Shown: one piece after another, positions 54,012 to 63,697 of the stretch
Layout: the number at the start of each line of letters is the position of its first letter
Position numbering within the stretch: the stretch's first letter is position 1
NCBI RefSeq assembly: GCF_002105535.1
Contig: NZ_CP015848.1
Location: forward strand, 2,594,624 to 2,658,623
Length of the DNA stretch: 64,000 bases
Source: Magnetospirillum sp. ME-1
Lineage (GTDB): Bacteria; Pseudomonadota; Alphaproteobacteria; Rhodospirillales; Magnetospirillaceae
Direction: 5' to 3'
Program-made: the position numbers and the translations under genes
Notes under the pieces: model-generated
The model's input: the letters and a program-made list of their open reading frames with translations, nothing else
The model's database searches: none
What the model was told of the DNA's origin: nothing

Positions 54012-54731
54012 ATGAGACCGTCCGGCCGCGCCCCCGACCAGCTTCGCACCGTCATCCTGGAAACCGGCGTGTCCCGCCATGCCGAGGGCTCGTGCATCGC
54101 CAGGTTCGGCGACACCCATGTACTGTGCACCGCCTCGGTGGAAGAGAAGGTTCCGCCCTTCCTGCGCAACACCGGCAAGGGCTGGGTCACCGCCGAATAC
54201 GGCATGCTGCCGCGCTCGACCCACACCCGCACCGACCGCGAGGCGGCCAAGGGCAAGCAATCGGGCCGCACCCACGAGATTCAGCGCCTGATCGGCCGTT
54301 CGTTGCGCTCGGTCACCGATCTTACCGCCATGGGCGAGCGCCAGATCAAGATCGATTGCGACGTGCTGCAGGCCGACGGCGGCACGCGAACCGCGTCCAT
54401 CACCGGCGCCTTCGTCGCCCTGCACCTGGCCTTCCAGCGCCTGGTGCGCCTGGAGCTGCTGAAGGCCGTGCCGCTCACCGACCACGTGGCCGCCATCTCG
54501 TGTGGCATCTATGAAGGCACCGCCGTCCTCGACCTGGACTACCCCGAGGATTCCAACGCCCAGGCCGACGCCAATTTCGTCATGACCGGCAATGGCGGCA
54601 TCGTCGAGATTCAGGGCACCGCCGAGGAGCGCCCCTTCTCGCGCGCCCAGTTCCTCGAGCTCACCGACCTGGCCGAAGCCGGCATCCGCCAGCTGGTCGA
54701 GGCGCAGAAGAAGGCATTGGGGCTGTCATGA
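54012..54731 (+). CDS. rph: Ribonuclease PH
   Basis: A 239-residue phosphorolytic exoribonuclease that trims tRNA 3' ends. [20 protein letters not shown] is the family start; [40 protein letters not shown] and [15 protein letters not shown] follow. ATG 54012 has GAGAGGA upstream. Its TGA overlaps the ATG of rdgB by four bases. The divergent neighbour is hrcA. Confidence 0.96.
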   Translation: MRPSGRAPDQLRTVILETGVSRHAEGSCIARFGDTHVLCTASVEEKVPPFLRNTGKGWVTAEYGMLPRSTHTRTDREAAKGKQSGRTHEIQRLIGRSLRSVTDLTAMGERQIKIDCDVLQADGGTRTASITGAFVALHLAFQRLVRLELLKAVPLTDHVAAISCGIYEGTAVLDLDYPEDSNAQADANFVMTGNGGIVEIQGTAEERPFSRAQFLELTDLAEAGIRQLVEAQKKALGLS

Positions 54732-55336
54732 GCGCCCGGCGGTTCCAGGGGGGCAGGCTGGTCATCGCCAGCCACAATGCCGGCAAGGTCCGCGAGATCG
54801 GCGAGCTTCTCGCCCCTTACGGCACCGAGGTCGTCTCGGCCGGCACCCTGGGCCTGCCCGAGCCCGACGAGACCGGCGACACCTTCGTCGCCAATGCGGA
54901 ACTCAAGGCCCGCGCCGCCGCCAGTGCCTCCGGCCTGCCCTCGCTGGCCGACGATTCGGGCTTGGCGGTGGACGCCCTGGCCGGGGCGCCGGGTATCTTC
55001 TCCGCCCGCTGGGCGGGTGAAAAGAAGGATTTCGCCTTCGCCATGGCCAAGGTCCAGTCGGCGCTCGGCGACGAGAAGGACCGCACCGCCCGTTTCGTCT
55101 GCGCCCTGGCGCTCGCCTGGCCCGACGGCCATTGCGAGACCTTCGAGGGCGTGGTGGAAGGCGATATCGTCTGGCCGCCTAGGGGCGAGAACGGCTTCGG
55201 CTACGACCCCATCTTCCTGCCCAAGGGCGGCGCGCTCACCTTCGGCGAGATGGATGCGGCCGCCAAGCACGCCATCAGCCACCGCGCCGACGCCTTCGCC
55301 AAGCTGGTGGCGGCGTGTTTCGGGACCAGGGATTGA
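54728..55336 (+). CDS. rdgB: XTP/dITP pyrophosphatase (Ham1/RdgB)
   Basis: A 202-residue enzyme cleaving non-canonical purine nucleoside triphosphates. [20 protein letters not shown] is the N-terminal motif; [20 protein letters not shown] the active site; [14 protein letters not shown] and [14 protein letters not shown] close the fold. It is coupled to rph. A double-hairpin element starts directly after the stop. Confidence 0.95.
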   Translation: MSARRFQGGRLVIASHNAGKVREIGELLAPYGTEVVSAGTLGLPEPDETGDTFVANAELKARAAASASGLPSLADDSGLAVDALAGAPGIFSARWAGEKKDFAFAMAKVQSALGDEKDRTARFVCALALAWPDGHCETFEGVVEGDIVWPPRGENGFGYDPIFLPKGGALTFGEMDAAAKHAISHRADAFAKLVAACFGTRD

Positions 55337-55375
55337 TTGGGCTATCGCCCAAACCCATCCGGGGCCATGCCCCGG
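55337..55375 (+). repeat. double-hairpin downstream element (locus 7)
   Basis: TTGGGC/GCCCAA (55337-55352), spacer ACCCAT, CCGGGGC/GCCCCGG (55359-55375), then ACCCCCTTTGATTTTGTC. It lies between the co-directional rdgB and hemW. Confidence 0.75.
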
Positions 55376-55407
55376 ACCCCCTTTGATTTTGTCAGGGGGG
55401 CTTTCCC

Positions 55408-56538
55408 ATGACGTCTTCCCCAGGCTTCGGCATCTATATCCACTGGCCGTTCTGCCTGTCCAAGTGCCCCTATTGCGACTTCAACAGCCATGCCGCCCAA
55501 TCCATGGATCAGGGGCGCTGGCGGGCCGCCCTGCTGGCCGAGCTGGATCATTTCGCCGGTGAAACCGAGGGCCGGACCCCCACCAGCATCTTCTTCGGCG
55601 GCGGCACGCCGTCGCTGATGGACCCCGAGACGGCCGGCGCGCTGGTGGCCGAGGTGAAGCACCGCTGGGCTTGCGCGCCCGACCTGGAAGTGACGCTGGA
55701 GGCCAATCCCACCAGCGTCGAAGCCGACCGTTTCCACGCCTTCCGCGATGCCGGCATCGACCGCCTGTCGCTGGGCATCCAGGCCCTGGACCCCGACTCC
55801 CTGACCTTCCTGGGCCGCCGGCATTCGGTGGACGAGGCGCTGGCCGCCTTGCATCTGGCCCAGGCCACCTTTCCCCGCGTCTCCTTCGACCTGATCTATT
55901 CCCGGCCCGGCCAGACCGAGGCCGGGTGGCGGGCCGAGCTGGCCCGCGCCCTGGACCTGGCCGGCGAGCATCTGTCGCTCTACCAGCTGACCGTCGAGGA
56001 CGGCACCATGTTCGCCCCCGCCCAGGCCCGGGGCGAGTTCGTCCTGCCCGACGAGGACGAGGCCGCCGCCCAGTTCGAGGCGACCCAGGAGCTGTGCGAA
56101 CGGGCGGGGCTGCCCGCCTACGAGATTTCCAACCACGCCCGCCCCGGGGCCGAGTGCCGCCACAACCTCACCTATTGGATGGGCGGCGAATGGCTGGGCA
56201 TCGGCCCCGGCGCCCATGGCCGCTTCGCAGGCTTCGCCCTGGCCCAGGCACGCTCGCCCGGCACCTGGCTGGCCCAGGTGGAGCAGAACGGCCACGCCAC
56301 CGAGACCCGCTATCCGCTGGACCCGGCCGAGCGCCTGTCGGAGCTGGTGCTGATGGGATTGCGGTTGCGCAACGGTCTCGGTCCGGCCCTGCTGGCCGAG
56401 CTGCGCCCCGTCCTCGACCCCGCCGGCCTCGCCCGCATGATCGAGGGCGGCTTCCTGATCGAGGATGCGCAAGGTCTGCGCACCACCGATAAAGGACGGC
56501 TGGTGCTCAATGCGGTGCTGGGCGGATTGCTGGCCTGA
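55408..56538 (+). CDS. hemW: Radical SAM heme chaperone HemW
   Basis: A 376-residue radical SAM protein formerly annotated as oxygen-independent coproporphyrinogen oxidase-like. YIHWPFCLSKCPYCDFNSH has the CxxxCxxC cluster motif; SIFFGGGTPSLMD and LGIQALDPDSLTFLGRRHS are also typical. HemW lacks the N-terminal extension of true HemN and handles heme delivery. It is convergent with the lipoprotein gene, with one base between the stops. Confidence 0.9.
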   Translation: MTSSPGFGIYIHWPFCLSKCPYCDFNSHAAQSMDQGRWRAALLAELDHFAGETEGRTPTSIFFGGGTPSLMDPETAGALVAEVKHRWACAPDLEVTLEANPTSVEADRFHAFRDAGIDRLSLGIQALDPDSLTFLGRRHSVDEALAALHLAQATFPRVSFDLIYSRPGQTEAGWRAELARALDLAGEHLSLYQLTVEDGTMFAPAQARGEFVLPDEDEAAAQFEATQELCERAGLPAYEISNHARPGAECRHNLTYWMGGEWLGIGPGAHGRFAGFALAQARSPGTWLAQVEQNGHATETRYPLDPAERLSELVLMGLRLRNGLGPALLAELRPVLDPAGLARMIEGGFLIEDAQGLRTTDKGRLVLNAVLGGLLA

Positions 56539-56539
56539 G

Positions 56540-57934
56540 CTACTGGAACGCGCTGGGCGCCGCGCCCACTTCCCGCGCGCCCGTCGGGGCGATTTCCTTG
56601 ACGGTCAGGCCGCGCTCGGCCACGCCGTTGGCGCTTAAGCGGAAGATGCCGTCCACCCCGGCGAAGCCGTTGGGATTCTGCAAGACGGCCGAGCCGTAAT
56701 CACCCATGCCGTTGCGGGCCAGCGCGGCGGCCAGCGCGGTGGAATCGTAGGCGATGCCGGCCAGCCCGCCGAGGCGCGGCGGCAAGGCGCCGAACGCCTT
56801 GGCGTAGCGCTGCTCGAAGGCCACATGGCCGGCGGCGGGCGGAGCCGGATACCAGCCGCCGACCAGGGCCGGCTCCTGCGCCAGCTTGGGGTCGTCCCAC
56901 AGCAGGGTGCCCAGCAGGCGCGGCACTTCGGCGCCGCCTTCGCTCATGTAGTAGGACAGCAGCGAGGCGATGTTTCTCAGCCGCACGCCGTCGTCGGGAA
57001 CCAGTACGGCGTCATAGGCCGAGCCGGGCACGCCCTTGGAGGTCACCCCCTTGCGTGCCGCGAAGCGCTTGACCACCTGGGTGAAATCGGTGGCGGCGGG
57101 ATCGTAATAATCCACCGCCACCAGTTCCAGGCCCTGCTGGGCGGCGGCCTCCTTGGCGGTCTCGGCCACGGCGCGGCCGTAATCGTCGGACCGGGCCAGC
57201 ACGCCGATGCGCCGCAAACCCTGCTCGCGGGCATGGGCCAGCACGCGGGCCACCTGGGGACCGGGCAGGAAGCCCAGGGCATAGACGCCGCTGCCCGCCA
57301 CCGAGCGGTCGGTGGTGTAGGCCAGCAGCGGCACCACCTGATCGCGCGCCACCGGCGCCGCCGCCTTGACCTCGTAGCTGAACACCGGACCCAGCACGAT
57401 GGTGGCGCCCTGGGCCATGGCGGCCTGGGCCGCCTGGGCGGCGCCTTCGGCGGTGCCCTTGGTATCGAGCGGGATCAGGCTGAACCGGGCATCGGCGATC
57501 TCGAACAGCGCCAGCTGCGCGGCGTTGGACAGGGCCTGGCCGATGGCGGCCTGCGGCCCCGACAGCGGCAGCAGCAGGGCGGCGCGCACCTCGCCCTGAG
57601 GGACGGTCCGGGCGGGCGCCGGCATGGAGGACGAGGCCGTGGCGGGCGGCAGGCTGGCCACCTGCGGCTCGGCCGGAGCGGCGGCCGCCGGGGCCGGAGC
57701 GGGCGCAGGGGCGGGAACGGCCGCCGGAGTCTTGGCCGCCGGGGCCGCCGGGGCCGCCTTGGCGGCGGCGGGCGGCGGAACGGGAGCCGGAACCGGCTGC
57801 GCCTGGGGAGCGGGCTTGGTTCCGCCGAGCCAAGGTGGTAACTCTGACGCCTGTTGACAGCCCGAAACCATCAGCATGGCGGCAAGCAATGGCAGGAACG
57901 GGGCGGAGCGCCGGAAAAAGCCCAAATGGCGCAA
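56540..57934 (-). CDS. LpoA/YraM-like lipoprotein, penicillin-binding protein activator
   Basis: A 464-residue lipoprotein: signal APFLPLLAAMLMVSGC with lipobox MVSGC, a long Ala/Pro-rich linker (about 35-120), then a periplasmic-binding type I domain (VRAALLLPLSGPQAAIGQAL; RRIGVLARSDDYGRAVAETA; YDAVLVPDDGVRLRNIASLL). This resembles LpoA/YraM, which activates a peptidoglycan synthase. TTG 57934 is chosen because GAGGAGG lies six bases upstream; the family synteny with rsmI and yraN supports the call. An amino-acid binding protein is the alternative. Confidence 0.8.
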   Translation of the reverse strand: MRHLGFFRRSAPFLPLLAAMLMVSGCQQASELPPWLGGTKPAPQAQPVPAPVPPPAAAKAAPAAPAAKTPAAVPAPAPAPAPAAAAPAEPQVASLPPATASSSMPAPARTVPQGEVRAALLLPLSGPQAAIGQALSNAAQLALFEIADARFSLIPLDTKGTAEGAAQAAQAAMAQGATIVLGPVFSYEVKAAAPVARDQVVPLLAYTTDRSVAGSGVYALGFLPGPQVARVLAHAREQGLRRIGVLARSDDYGRAVAETAKEAAAQQGLELVAVDYYDPAATDFTQVVKRFAARKGVTSKGVPGSAYDAVLVPDDGVRLRNIASLLSYYMSEGGAEVPRLLGTLLWDDPKLAQEPALVGGWYPAPPAAGHVAFEQRYAKAFGALPPRLGGLAGIAYDSTALAAALARNGMGDYGSAVLQNPNGFAGVDGIFRLSANGVAERGLTVKEIAPTGAREVGAAPSAFQ

Positions 57935-57966
57935 GACAAGCCTCCTCGGACGACGGAACCGGAGCA

Positions 57967-58866
57967 GTGGGGCCCGGCGACGGTGCAGAGCCGAAAGGTA
58001 GCCCCTGGGCACGCGGAAGTAAACCGAGCGCCGGGCTCTATCTGGTCGCCACCCCCATCGGCAATCTGGGCGACATCACGCTCCGGGCGCTCGACGTGCT
58101 GGGTCATGCCGATCTGGTGGCCTGCGAAGATACCCGCGTCACCGGCAAGCTGATGCAGCTGCTGGGCCTGAAGGCGCCGCTCAGCCCCTATCACGACCAC
58201 AACGCCGACAAGGCGCGGCCCGCCTTGCTCGCCCGCCTGCGCAAGGGCGAGGTGGTCGCCCTGGTCTCCGACGCCGGCACCCCCATGGTCTCGGACCCGG
58301 GATTCAAGCTGGTTCGGGATTGCATCGAATCGGATATCCCGGTCACCGCCCTGCCCGGCGCTTCGGCCGTTCTGACGGCTTTACAACTATCAGGCATTGC
58401 TGCCGAGCGATTCCTCTTCGCCGGCTTCCTGCCGTCCAAGGGAGCGGCGCGCCGCGCCGCGCTGCAGGAACTGGCCCAGGTCCCCGCCACCATGGTGTTT
58501 TACGAATCCCCCCACCGGACGGGGGAATCCCTGGCCGACATGGTCACCGTGCTGGGCGACCGGATGGGGGCGGTGACCCGCGAGCTGACCAAGCTGCACG
58601 AGGAGGTGGCCCGGGGCAGCCTGGCCCAGCTGGCCCAGCGTTACGCCGACACCCCGCCGCGCGGCGAGGTGGCCATCGTGGTCTCGGGCCCCGGAGCGGG
58701 CGGACCCGTCACGCAAGCGGACATGGAGGGTCGCTTGCGCGCAGAGATAGAAAAAGGCCTTTCCGTCAAGGACGCCAGCGCCCTGGTGGCGGCGGAAACC
58801 GGGCATCCGAGGCGCGATGTCTACGCCAAGGCGCTGCGACTGTTCCGAGGGGGCAACGAGGAATGA
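57967..58866 (+). CDS. rsmI: 16S rRNA (cytidine-2'-O)-methyltransferase RsmI
   Basis: A roughly 299-residue tetrapyrrole-methylase-fold enzyme that 2'-O-methylates C1402 of 16S rRNA. LYLVATPIGNLGDITLRALD, CEDTRVTGKLMQLLGL, VALVSDAGTPMVSDPGFKLV and FYESPHRTGESLADM are signatures. GTG 57967 has CGGAG just upstream; in-frame ATG 57889 would overlap the divergent lipoprotein start by 46 bases. The stop overlaps yraN by four bases. Confidence 0.93.
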   Translation: MGPGDGAEPKGSPWARGSKPSAGLYLVATPIGNLGDITLRALDVLGHADLVACEDTRVTGKLMQLLGLKAPLSPYHDHNADKARPALLARLRKGEVVALVSDAGTPMVSDPGFKLVRDCIESDIPVTALPGASAVLTALQLSGIAAERFLFAGFLPSKGAARRAALQELAQVPATMVFYESPHRTGESLADMVTVLGDRMGAVTRELTKLHEEVARGSLAQLAQRYADTPPRGEVAIVVSGPGAGGPVTQADMEGRLRAEIEKGLSVKDASALVAAETGHPRRDVYAKALRLFRGGNEE

Positions 58867-59252
58867 ATTCCGCACCCCGCTCTCCGTCCCGTCAGGCGGC
58901 GCAGCGGCGCGGCAGAATGGCGGAGCGGATTGCCGCCCTGTTTTTGCGCCTCAAGGGTTATGCAATCCTGGCCCAAGGCTTGAAATCCGGCCGAGGATCG
59001 GGGGCGGGCGAGGTGGATCTGGTGGTCCGGCGCGGCGATCTGGTGGCCTTCGTCGAGGTCAAAAGCCGGGCGAGCCTCGACCAGGCCATTGAATCCCTTA
59101 CATCTTTCCAGAGACAGAGAATCGAGCGCACGGCAAGCGCCTTCCTGGGCCGGCGGCCCGAGCTGGCCCGGTGCGGCGTGCGCTTCGACATGGTGCTGGT
59201 GGCCCCCTGGCGCCTGCCCCGCCACATCCCCGACGCTTGGAGAATTGATTAG
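58863..59252 (+). CDS. yraN: YraN family (UPF0102) endonuclease-like protein
   Basis: A 129-residue protein with the restriction-endonuclease-like core of UPF0102: GRMAERIAALFLRLKGYAIL, GAGEVDLVVRRGDLVAFVEV then K (the E-D-ExK motif), and QRQRIERTASAFL. A Holliday-junction resolvase-like fold; biological role not settled. It is coupled to rsmI by an ATGA overlap. Confidence 0.9.
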   Translation: MNSAPRSPSRQAAQRRGRMAERIAALFLRLKGYAILAQGLKSGRGSGAGEVDLVVRRGDLVAFVEVKSRASLDQAIESLTSFQRQRIERTASAFLGRRPELARCGVRFDMVLVAPWRLPRHIPDAWRID

Positions 59253-59314
59253 CGACTCGCGCCCGCCGTACACTGGGGGCCGAAATCCTCTGCCGCTCAA
59301 CAAGGAGAGTTCCC

Positions 59315-59914
59315 TTGCGTCCGCTGCTCAATGCCCTGCTGATCGCCGCCATGGGTGGAATGTTGACCGGCTGCGCCGCCACGGTGGTGGGTGCCGGCGC
59401 CTCGGCCGGCGTGGCCGCCGCCGAGGAGCGCGGTCTGGACGGCGCCGTGGACGATCTGAAAATCAGGACGGAAATCAATCACTTGTGGTTCCAGAAGGAT
59501 GTGGAGATGTACCGCAAGGTCACCCTCAACATCTCGGAAGGCCGGGTGATGCTGACCGGCCTGGTCGCCACCGAGCAGGCCCGCGCCGACGCGGTGCGCC
59601 TGTCCTGGCAGGCGGGCGGAGTCAAGGAGGTCCTGAACGAGATCAAGGTGGTGCCCACCGGCGAATCCGGCTGGGACCAGGCCAATGACCTGTGGATTCA
59701 GAACAAGCTCAAGGCCCGGCTGCTCACCGACGGCGACGTGAAGAACATCAACTACATCGTCGATGTGACCGATTCCGTCGTCTATCTGCTGGGCATCGCC
59801 CAGAACAGCGCCGAGCTGGACCGGGTGATCGCCCATGCCCGCGACGTCAGCGGGGTGAAGCGGGTGATCAGCCATGTGCGCCTGAAGACCGATCCCAAGC
59901 GGAACGGCGGCTGA
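59315..59914 (+). CDS. BON-domain lipoprotein (DolP/YraP-like)
   Basis: A 199-residue lipoprotein: signal with lipobox LTGC (NALLIAAMGGMLTGCA) and two BON domains (VTLNISEGRVMLTGLVATEQ, about 70-115; DVTDSVVYLLGIAQNSAELD, about 150-195). DolP supports outer-membrane integrity. The start is TTG 59315 with AAGGAG upstream. It stands where yraP lies after yraN in enterobacteria, without diaA. Confidence 0.85.
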   Translation: MRPLLNALLIAAMGGMLTGCAATVVGAGASAGVAAAEERGLDGAVDDLKIRTEINHLWFQKDVEMYRKVTLNISEGRVMLTGLVATEQARADAVRLSWQAGGVKEVLNEIKVVPTGESGWDQANDLWIQNKLKARLLTDGDVKNINYIVDVTDSVVYLLGIAQNSAELDRVIAHARDVSGVKRVISHVRLKTDPKRNGG

Positions 59915-60762
59915 TGAACGAGGCCGCCGCCCGGGTGCGCGAACGCCTGACGGCCCTGGGCCGGCTGGAGGATTGCGACCTGGATCCGGCGGAACCCGCT
60001 TTGCTGCTGGCCGCCCTGGGCCAGGCGCGGCGGGGAACATTGCTCGACATCGCCCCTTATCTGGCCCTGCTCGACGAGATGGCGGACCAGTTGCGGGCCG
60101 AGGGCCGGGATTGCCCCGATGCCGAGGCTCTGGCCATCCGCCTGTTCCAGCTGCTGGGCCGCCGCCATCGCTTCCAGGGCGACGAGCGCGACGACGACGA
60201 TTTGGGCGACCTGGACCTCTTGACCGTCATGGACCGCCGCCGCGGCGGCAATGACGCGCTGGGCCTGCTGGCCCTGGCGGTGACGCGCCGCGCCGGCATG
60301 GTGGCCGAAGGTCTGGCCTTTCCCGCCCATTTCCTGCTGCGCTTGGGCCTCGCCGGCGGCAGCCGGGTGATCGTCGATCCCTTGGGCGGCGGCCAATCGC
60401 TGTCGACGCCCGACCTTCGCGCCATGCTGAAGGCCGCCGCCGGCCTGGACGCCGAACTGGAACCCATCCATTACGCCGCCATGAGCAACCGCGACCTGCT
60501 GCTGCGCCTCGGCAACGCCGCCAAGCTGCGGCTGTTGCGCCTGGGCCATGTGGACCGGGCCCTGGCCATGGTGGAATCCCTGCTGCTGGTGGCCCCCGAC
60601 GCCTGCCTGCTGTGGCGGGAAGCCGGGCTGATGCACATGCGGCTCGACCATACCGCCCCGGCCATCGCCGCGCTCGAGCAATTCCTGGCCCGCACCCCCA
60701 GCGCCCAGGCCAAGGCCCGCACCCTGGCGCTGCTGGCCGAGCTGAAGCGTCGCCTGAACTGA
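59914..60762 (+). CDS. SirB1-like transglutaminase-fold/TPR protein
   Basis: A 282-residue cytoplasmic protein of the SirB1/UPF0162 family. An N-terminal region precedes the degenerate transglutaminase-like core ([29 protein letters not shown]), and two TPR-like helix pairs end it ([40 protein letters not shown]). Catalytic Cys appears absent, as is usual. ATG 59914 overlaps the BON stop by one base; gshB follows after 13 bases. Confidence 0.8.
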   Translation: MNEAAARVRERLTALGRLEDCDLDPAEPALLLAALGQARRGTLLDIAPYLALLDEMADQLRAEGRDCPDAEALAIRLFQLLGRRHRFQGDERDDDDLGDLDLLTVMDRRRGGNDALGLLALAVTRRAGMVAEGLAFPAHFLLRLGLAGGSRVIVDPLGGGQSLSTPDLRAMLKAAAGLDAELEPIHYAAMSNRDLLLRLGNAAKLRLLRLGHVDRALAMVESLLLVAPDACLLWREAGLMHMRLDHTAPAIAALEQFLARTPSAQAKARTLALLAELKRRLN

Positions 60763-60775
60763 AAAGGACCCCGTC

Positions 60776-61723
60776 ATGAGCCTTACCGTCGCCATCCAGA
60801 TGGATCCCATCGAGTCCATCGACATCGATGCGGATTCCACCTTCGTCCTGGCGCTGGAGGCCGAGAAGCGGGGCCATACCCTGTATCACTACCTGCCGCG
60901 CGACCTGTCGCTCCGGGAAGGCAAGGTCCTGGCGCGGGTGCGGCCCCTGTCGGTCCGCCGGGTCCGGGGCGACCATTTCACCTTGGGCCAGGCCAGGACG
61001 GTCGAGCTGGGCGACATGGACGTGGTGCTGATGCGCCAGGACCCGCCCTTCGACATGGCCTACATCACCGCCACCCACCTGCTGGACCACATTCATCCCC
61101 GCACCCTGGTGGTCAACGACCCCACCCATGTGCGCAATGCCCCGGAAAAGCTGCTGGTCACCCATTTCGGCGATCTGATGCCGCCCACCCTGATCACCTC
61201 GGACCGCGAGCAGATCCTGGAGTTCCGCGACGTGCACAAGGACATCATCGTCAAGCCGCTGTTCGGCAACGGCGGGGCCGGCGTCTTCCACCTGTTGCCC
61301 GGCGACGAGAATCTCAATTCCCTGCTGGAGATGTTCACCCAGCTCTATCGCGAGCCGGTGATGGTCCAGCGCTATCTGCCCGAGGTGCGCCAGGGCGACA
61401 AGCGCATCATTCTGGTGGACGGCGTGGCGGTGGGCGCGGTGAACCGCGTGCCGGCCGAGGGCGAGGCCCGCTCGAACCTTCATGTGGGCGGCACCGCCAA
61501 GCCCACCACGCTGACCAGGCGCGAGCACGAGATCTGCGCCGCCATCGGCCCGACGCTGAGGGAACGCGGCCTGATCTTCGTGGGCATCGACGTCATCGGC
61601 GACTATCTGACCGAGATCAACGTGACCTCGCCCACCGGCATCCAGCAGATCGATCGGTTCGATGGCGTGTGCATCGAGGGCCTGATCTGGGACGCCATCG
61701 AAGCTCGCAAGACAGCTTCATAA
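60776..61723 (+). CDS. gshB: Glutathione synthetase
   Basis: A 315-residue ATP-grasp enzyme joining gamma-glutamylcysteine and glycine. [20 protein letters not shown] is the N-terminal signature; [16 protein letters not shown] the ATP-grasp loop; [17 protein letters not shown] and [16 protein letters not shown] the metal and substrate residues. AAAAGGA precedes ATG 60776. It links to the ChaC-like glutathione-degrading protein elsewhere in the window. Confidence 0.95.
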   Translation: MSLTVAIQMDPIESIDIDADSTFVLALEAEKRGHTLYHYLPRDLSLREGKVLARVRPLSVRRVRGDHFTLGQARTVELGDMDVVLMRQDPPFDMAYITATHLLDHIHPRTLVVNDPTHVRNAPEKLLVTHFGDLMPPTLITSDREQILEFRDVHKDIIVKPLFGNGGAGVFHLLPGDENLNSLLEMFTQLYREPVMVQRYLPEVRQGDKRIILVDGVAVGAVNRVPAEGEARSNLHVGGTAKPTTLTRREHEICAAIGPTLRERGLIFVGIDVIGDYLTEINVTSPTGIQQIDRFDGVCIEGLIWDAIEARKTAS

Positions 61724-62534
61724 AGCGCTATAACCTTCAGATATTTCATAAATTTCCATAGACGCGATCAACGGATGCAGTTGCGTGAAGCCTCGCCGCC
61801 AATCTGCGACTGCGTTTGTGGTTGAGGAAATCGCCTCCCGGAGGCCCCTCAACTGCTTTCGTGGTTAGGCGGGTGGCGGGCGGATTGGATGGAAAACCGC
61901 CATGGAACTCGACGGGAGGCCTTCATCCGCCCGCCTTATGATCGTATTCCTATTTTATCCTTCACTCCCAGCTCACCCCCTGTCACGCCGGAGCACGATC
62001 CCTGGCCAGGACCATGCGGGGCCCTTAAGAGCGGGCACATCTTTTCGGCGACCATGCCATCCCGGCTTCAAAACCGCCGGACGGCGGATGACCCGTCTCC
62101 CGTCTCCTCCGCTTTCCCCTCCGACGACCATGGCCACCGCGGCGCGACAGCCGAAGCCGCCGGATCGCCCCCGCCGGCGGACCGGGTTTCGGCATGGACC
62201 CGACCCGACCCGGCCCGCCTGTGCCCATGGCCTGAACGAATCGCCGCGTCCCCCGGCCCATCCACTGCCGCCTGACGCGTCCCCCCGCTTCCCAGGCCGC
62301 CATTCCCGCCGTCCAACGCCCCCATCCGACCCCTCGGGTCACCACCCGAACTTGCCAGCGAAACGATTCGCGGTCCGCGAATTCGACTTCGAGTCCCCCT
62401 GATCCGAACGTCTCGCCCCAGGGTTGTAATCTCGCCTCCCGGACCCGGACAATCCGCCGATTGCCCGTTGCGCCAAGTTATGGCACTCGGATGGTCCTTG
62501 TCCCCGCAACGGGGATCCGGTCCGGGACTGCGTC
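61724..62534. other. 811-bp gap without a recognisable gene
   Basis: The first 100 bases are A/T-rich. At 61809-61827 and 61852-61869 there is an imperfect direct repeat (ACTGCGTTTGTGGTTGAGG and ACTGCTTTCGTGGTTAGG). Between them is a nested hairpin: outer GTTGAGG/CCTCAAC (61821-61853), inner GCCTC/GAGGC (61833-61845). From about 61990 to 62400 the strand is pyrimidine-rich, with open frames of Pro/Arg-rich composition and no family features. CCCCG/CGGGG (62502-62514) is a hairpin just before the next gene. Confidence 0.6.
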
Positions 62535-63623
62535 ATGAAGATCCAAGGCAATTGCGTCGTCACCCTGCGCCTGAAGGCCACCAACCTCGAGGGCGAAGTC
62601 GTCGAGTCACCGGCCGAGCCCGTCACCTATCTGCACGGCGGGCATGGCGGGCTCTTTCCCAGGCTGGAAGCGGCCCTGGATGGCAAGGCGGAGGGCGACA
62701 GCGTCGAAATGACCCTGGAGCCCCGGGACGCATTCGGGGTCCATGACGCGGGGCTGGTCATGACCGTACCGCTCGACCAGGTGGAGCGGCCCCCCACGGT
62801 GGGGGAGGTGCTGGAGCGCGATTATGGGGGAAGCTTGCTCCAATACCGGGTGGTCGCAATCCATGATCGGACTGTCGAGCTGGACGCCAACCATCCCCTG
62901 GCCGGCATGATTCTGGTGTTTTCCGCCACGGTGCTGGCGGTGCGGCCGGCGACGCCCGAGGAGACCGCCGCCGAAGTCGCAGCCCTGGGCCGTGCCGCGC
63001 GGCAGTGGAAGGCACGGGAGGAATTCCACCGCCAGGCCAGGGACGAAGCGGAAGAACTGGCCGACGCGCAGGAACTGGCCGAAGCCGAAGCGGCGGGTCT
63101 GGTCGAGACCGCCTATGTGCCCCAGTTGGGGACCCGGTTCCGTTTCGTCTTCCGCTCGCAGACCCACAAGCTGTGCTGGCTGGCCCCCCTGTTCCTGTTG
63201 CCCGCGGTGGCGGCTTGGCTGGGCTATGGCGGCTGGGAAAAAACCTGCGCCGCCCTGGTGGTGCTGTGGTTCGCCTGGACCTTCCTTGCCCCGGCCGCCA
63301 TCGGCAAGGCGATCAAGCTGTGGGGCTATCGGTTCCTGTTCTTCGACTTCTCGCCCAACCTCAATCCCAGCCGGCTGGAACGCGGCATCGCCAACGGCGG
63401 CACGGCCCTTTCGGTTTTGGCGGTCGTGGCCTTTACCCTGGTCGCCTTGTTCAAGATCGAGCATCTGTCCGACCTGTTCACCATCATCGGCGTCGACTTG
63501 GCCTTGTTCTTCGCGATCGGCGTGCTGATGATGATCCTGCTGCCCTTCCTGGTGATGGTCCTCACCGCCTTCCGGGTCCGGCCGGTCATCGACAAGCAGC
63601 CCGCCGGTCACCCTGCGCCGTGA
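62535..63623 (+). CDS. SlyD-like FKBP peptidyl-prolyl isomerase fused to a membrane domain
   Basis: A 362-residue protein. Residues 1-145 match SlyD-type FKBPs with an inserted IF loop: VTYLHGGHGGLFPRLEAALD, LEPRDAFGVHD, VELDANHPLAGMILVFSATV and LAVRPATPEE. Residues about 150-195 are a charged helix (AREEFHRQARDEAEELADAQ). Residues about 210-350 contain four hydrophobic segments (LAPLFLLPAVAAWLGYG; ALVVLWFAWTFLAPAAIG; LSVLAVVAFTLVALF; LALFFAIGVLMMILLPFLVM). The SlyD His-rich metal tail is missing. Such a fusion is not one I recognise. The FKBP part lies on the cytoplasmic side if no signal is cleaved. Confidence 0.75.
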   Translation: MKIQGNCVVTLRLKATNLEGEVVESPAEPVTYLHGGHGGLFPRLEAALDGKAEGDSVEMTLEPRDAFGVHDAGLVMTVPLDQVERPPTVGEVLERDYGGSLLQYRVVAIHDRTVELDANHPLAGMILVFSATVLAVRPATPEETAAEVAALGRAARQWKAREEFHRQARDEAEELADAQELAEAEAAGLVETAYVPQLGTRFRFVFRSQTHKLCWLAPLFLLPAVAAWLGYGGWEKTCAALVVLWFAWTFLAPAAIGKAIKLWGYRFLFFDFSPNLNPSRLERGIANGGTALSVLAVVAFTLVALFKIEHLSDLFTIIGVDLALFFAIGVLMMILLPFLVMVLTAFRVRPVIDKQPAGHPAP

Positions 63624-63697
63624 GCCCGCGAACGGGCATGGCAGCCATTGCATACAACGGGTATGATCCCCGCGCCGAATAGGGGAACCGCCTTTCC

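Noticed and set aside
61902..62402. Pseudogene or real gene in the pyrimidine-rich gap
   Set aside because: Frames on both strands give Pro/Arg-rich sequence without hydrophobic-core pattern or motif; no ribosome-binding site stands out.
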